A stretch of 18,186 nucleotides of DNA, taken from NCBI GenBank assembly GCA_018985235.1, contig JADGIG010000118.1, forward strand, positions 1 to 18,186, in the 5' to 3' direction. This document shows positions 16,093 to 18,186 of this stretch, piece after piece. A program made the translations under genes and the position numbers. The notes below the pieces were generated by a model, which was not told where the DNA came from, made no database searches, and saw only the letters and a list, made by a program, of their open reading frames with translations. Origin of the DNA: Sanchytrium tribonematis. Taxonomy: Eukaryota; Sanchytriomycota; Sanchytriomycetes; Sanchytriales; Sanchytriaceae. Position 1 is the first letter of the stretch, and each line of letters opens with the position of its first letter.

Positions 16093-16476
16093 TTAGTCAT
16101 TATTGAAAATTTTAGTTAACTCGCCATCATGAGTGAAACTGTTGTATTGATTTTCAACTCTAGATTTTGAAAATCTTGAAATAATTTGCGTTTGAGAATG
16201 TTTGCTGTAAAACAAATTCCATATCTCCATAATAGCACGTAAATCGTGCGTATTTAATGATACTAGATGGGTCATTAGTATAAAGATGTCATTATTTAGT
16301 GTGTCATCTTTTATAAAAGAATGAAGAGCGTCACCTGGATTTACATCAAAATTATAGGCTAGATACTTTTCAAAGGATTTCTGGACCTTGAAATGCGTCA
16401 TTTTATCTTGATTGTGCTGTTCCAATGATCTTTTGGAAAGAAAGGCAAGTGTAATTGTTAAAAGTAAAAGAAACAT
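16093..16476 (-). CDS. Small secreted protein, unidentified, possibly truncated by an in-frame stop
   Basis: 127 residues from ATG 16474-16476. A signal peptide (MFLLLLTITLAFLS) is followed by a hydrophilic, mostly helical mature region without Cys. No family recognised. Unlike all other intact genes here there is no AATAAA near its TAA; the next is 200 nt on, at the end of the in-frame continuation. The full gene may therefore have encoded about 194 residues. It lies 84 nt downstream of the FAM72 homologue on the same strand. Confidence 0.6.
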   Translation of the reverse strand: MFLLLLTITLAFLSKRSLEQHNQDKMTHFKVQKSFEKYLAYNFDVNPGDALHSFIKDDTLNNDIFILMTHLVSLNTHDLRAIMEIWNLFYSKHSQTQIISRFSKSRVENQYNSFTHDGELTKIFNND

Positions 16477-16548
16477 TTTTGAGGGGTGAGGGGGCCAAAT
16501 TGTTTTTCTAGATTCTTTTAGAACAGATAGAGCAAATTACTGGGTCTA

Positions 16549-16554
16549 TTTATT
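16549..16554 (-). terminator. Poly(A) signal, FAM72 homologue
   Basis: AATAAA on the minus strand, 6 nt after the TAA at 16561-16563. Confidence 0.65.
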
Positions 16555-16560
16555 GCTTGC

Positions 16561-17032
<472 letters not shown>

Positions 17033-17230
17033 TTTTTATAAAATCTAAATGAGCGTGATTTGGCCTATGTTGAGTATAAATAAAAATTAATGACTTGAGA
17101 TGACTCAGAGATGTTAATACGTCTTCAAAATATCAATTACTGAAATTATGAGTGATTTATCGCATGAAAAGTAATGAAAATAGAAATTGACTTTGAAACA
17201 TGCTTTGGAAATAAATCAGATAGATTTCAT
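17033..17230. promoter_or_regulatory. Upstream region of the FAM72 homologue
   Basis: 198 bp with no open frame of note. TTTTTTATAAAAT lies directly beside the FAM72 start codon and ATAAATAAAAATTAATG further upstream; whether these act as promoter elements is unknown. Confidence 0.35.
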
Positions 17231-17235
17231 TTATT
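17230..17235 (-). terminator. Poly(A) signal containing the 4-TM gene stop
   Basis: AATAAA on the minus strand includes the TAA at 17231-17233. Confidence 0.7.
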
Positions 17236-17884
17236 TTAATCGATTTCTTGGTGATTCAAGTTGTGTACTACGTGCACTATTGGGGGTATTGATAGCTGAT
17301 GGTCCTTTCTCCAAGTTTGGAGTCAAATTTTTAGATTTTCCAACATTTTCGTGTTCATTAACGACATCGTCAACATCTCTTGCAGATTTCTGATTATTTT
17401 GATTAAATTTGGAAGAGTCAATCGATATAGTAGGATATTTTGAATCCTCTTGGTCAAATGCGGTTCCCGTAATTGCAGAATGCATCATTGGGATGAGAGA
17501 TCCATTCACGCAGCATACGAATAACATCACCATCAATATCATGTTTCTAGAAATCATATAAATAGCAATGCATCCCAGCGCAACAGCTAGAAACAAAAAT
17601 AAATCCCTGGTTTGTTTATAAATGCGCTTGTTGTTGTTTAAATATAAATATCCGCTACACCCAGTTAGTATGTAGAGCATACTGATTGTAATAGAGGTGC
17701 TACCGTATAATAAAGAGTCAAATTGAGTTTGACAAGTTGCTTCGAAGGAAGGTTCCCAACCAACTCGTCTACAATAATCTGGCGAGGTTGAGGTTAAAGA
17801 AAATTGATACATTGCATAAGCGAATAATACGCAACCTTGTAAAATGTAGAGCAGATCGAATCTAAAGATTTGAGAAGGTTTCAT
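17231..17884 (-). CDS. Four-transmembrane protein with Ser/Asn-rich tail
   Basis: 217 residues from ATG 17882-17884. Hydrophobic segments at about 9-29, 59-82, 94-112 and 114-136. The first extramembrane loop has two cysteines (38 and 51) in 'YCRRVGWEP..C' that could form a disulphide. The tail of about 80 residues is hydrophilic, ending with NTPNSARSTQLESPRNRLK; Ser/Thr-Pro sites suggest phosphorylation. The layout, the 'SGYLYLNNNKR' segment after the second helix and the tail style resemble the plus-strand gene at 15257, so they are probably paralogues. No known family recognised; tetraspanin-like CCG motifs are absent. It is separated by 38 nt from the NDUFAF5 end. Confidence 0.78.
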   Translation of the reverse strand: MKPSQIFRFDLLYILQGCVLFAYAMYQFSLTSTSPDYCRRVGWEPSFEATCQTQFDSLLYGSTSITISMLYILTGCSGYLYLNNNKRIYKQTRDLFLFLAVALGCIAIYMISRNMILMVMLFVCCVNGSLIPMMHSAITGTAFDQEDSKYPTISIDSSKFNQNNQKSARDVDDVVNEHENVGKSKNLTPNLEKGPSAINTPNSARSTQLESPRNRLK

Positions 17885-17913
17885 ATGTTTCAGATAAATT
17901 GAAAGATATTTAT

Positions 17914-17919
17914 TTTATT
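17914..17919 (-). terminator. Poly(A) signal, NDUFAF5 gene
   Basis: AATAAA on the minus strand, 3 nt after the TAG at 17923-17925. Confidence 0.65.
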
Positions 17920-17922
17920 CAA

Positions 17923-18186
17923 CTACTTTAATAAATCATTAATATGCTTGATAGCAGTTCCTCGCTGCTTTGGTTTCTGTTCTGATCCCTTTTTCCATCC
18001 AATAAAATAAATAATTTGGAAAGTAGCTGGAATTTGTTTGCCATTTCCATACATGGCAGAATAAATGCTACTAGCAGCCATTAATACATCTTTACGCATA
18101 TGATTTTTTCTATTGAATAATGCATTTCGTTCTCCCATTAATTCCAAATCCTGCAATAATTCAAAAATGGAGGGAAATTGAATGGT
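17923..18186 (-). CDS. NDUFAF5: NDUFAF5 C-terminus (complex I assembly arginine hydroxylase), partial
   Basis: The frame is open to the window edge; 87 C-terminal residues are visible. NDUFAF5 is a mitochondrial matrix protein with a methyltransferase fold that hydroxylates an arginine of NDUFS7 early in complex I assembly. Family hallmarks seen: 'IFELLQDLELMGERNA', 'NRKNHMRKDVLMAASSIY', 'MYGNGKQIPATFQIIYFIGW', and the basic tail with KQRGTA. The SAM-binding part lies outside the window. No intron is seen in this portion. Its presence implies a respiratory complex I, hence an ordinary mitochondrion. Confidence 0.9.
   Translation of the reverse strand, partial: TIQFPSIFELLQDLELMGERNALFNRKNHMRKDVLMAASSIYSAMYGNGKQIPATFQIIYFIGWKKGSEQKPKQRGTAIKHINDLLK

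Noticed and set aside
17187-17393. Plus-strand open frame of 68 codons at the end of the 4-TM gene
   Set aside because: Begins with TTG rather than ATG and mostly overlaps the minus-strand tail coding region.

Overview
The window is nuclear DNA of a eukaryote with an AT-rich, very compact genome, probably a single-celled and possibly host-associated one. The evidence for a eukaryote is: an ARF GTPase-activating protein; a FAM72 homologue; the C-terminus of the mitochondrial complex I assembly factor NDUFAF5; two spliceosomal-type GT-AG introns; AATAAA signals at gene ends; and a Ty3/gypsy-like retroelement. Both introns are exactly 19 nt long and share the 3' pattern ATTTATnTAG. TAA, TAG and TGA all end genes, so the code looks standard. 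Introns of 15-25 nt are known from heterotrich ciliates, chlorarachniophyte nucleomorphs, dicyemids, microsporidia and some rhizarian parasites, but the window does not settle the lineage. NDUFAF5 argues for an ordinary mitochondrion with complex I.

Layout. 1-4050: a Ty3/gypsy-like element between 79-bp identical direct repeats. Its single gag-pol reading frame carries an extra PHD finger and has one in-frame stop in the integrase C-terminal region. 4057-4696: an unidentified gene directly next to the element, broken by a one-base frameshift. 4720-5887 (-): ArfGAP2/3-type gene with a 19-nt intron. 6049-6222 (+): a 57-residue unknown. 6264-6992 (-): SAM-dependent methyltransferase. 7206-8519 (+): secreted DUF2235/Tle1-like hydrolase with an inserted amphipathic repeat. 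8528-14721 (-): four intact secreted DNase I-fold (EEP) proteins and one EEP pseudogene, with a 7-TM protein among them. 14883-15026 (-): a short remnant resembling the 4-TM genes. 15257-15880 (+) and 17231-17884 (-): two 4-TM proteins that look like paralogues. 15892-16476 (-): small secreted protein with an in-frame TAA. 16561-17032 (-): FAM72 homologue with the second 19-nt intron. 17923-18186 (-): NDUFAF5 C-terminus, cut by the window edge.

How it fits together. The right end and the ArfGAP region are housekeeping. The middle is a lineage-specific block of secreted hydrolases (nuclease-fold and lipase-like) and small membrane proteins that has grown by tandem duplication, with decayed copies and conserved upstream blocks. 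Some nuclease tails have basic clusters resembling nuclear localisation signals, so a set of exported effectors is one reading, though this is inference. 3' ends are extremely tight: AATAAA usually overlaps the stop codon or starts within about 10 nt of it, and convergent neighbours are only 8-41 nt apart.
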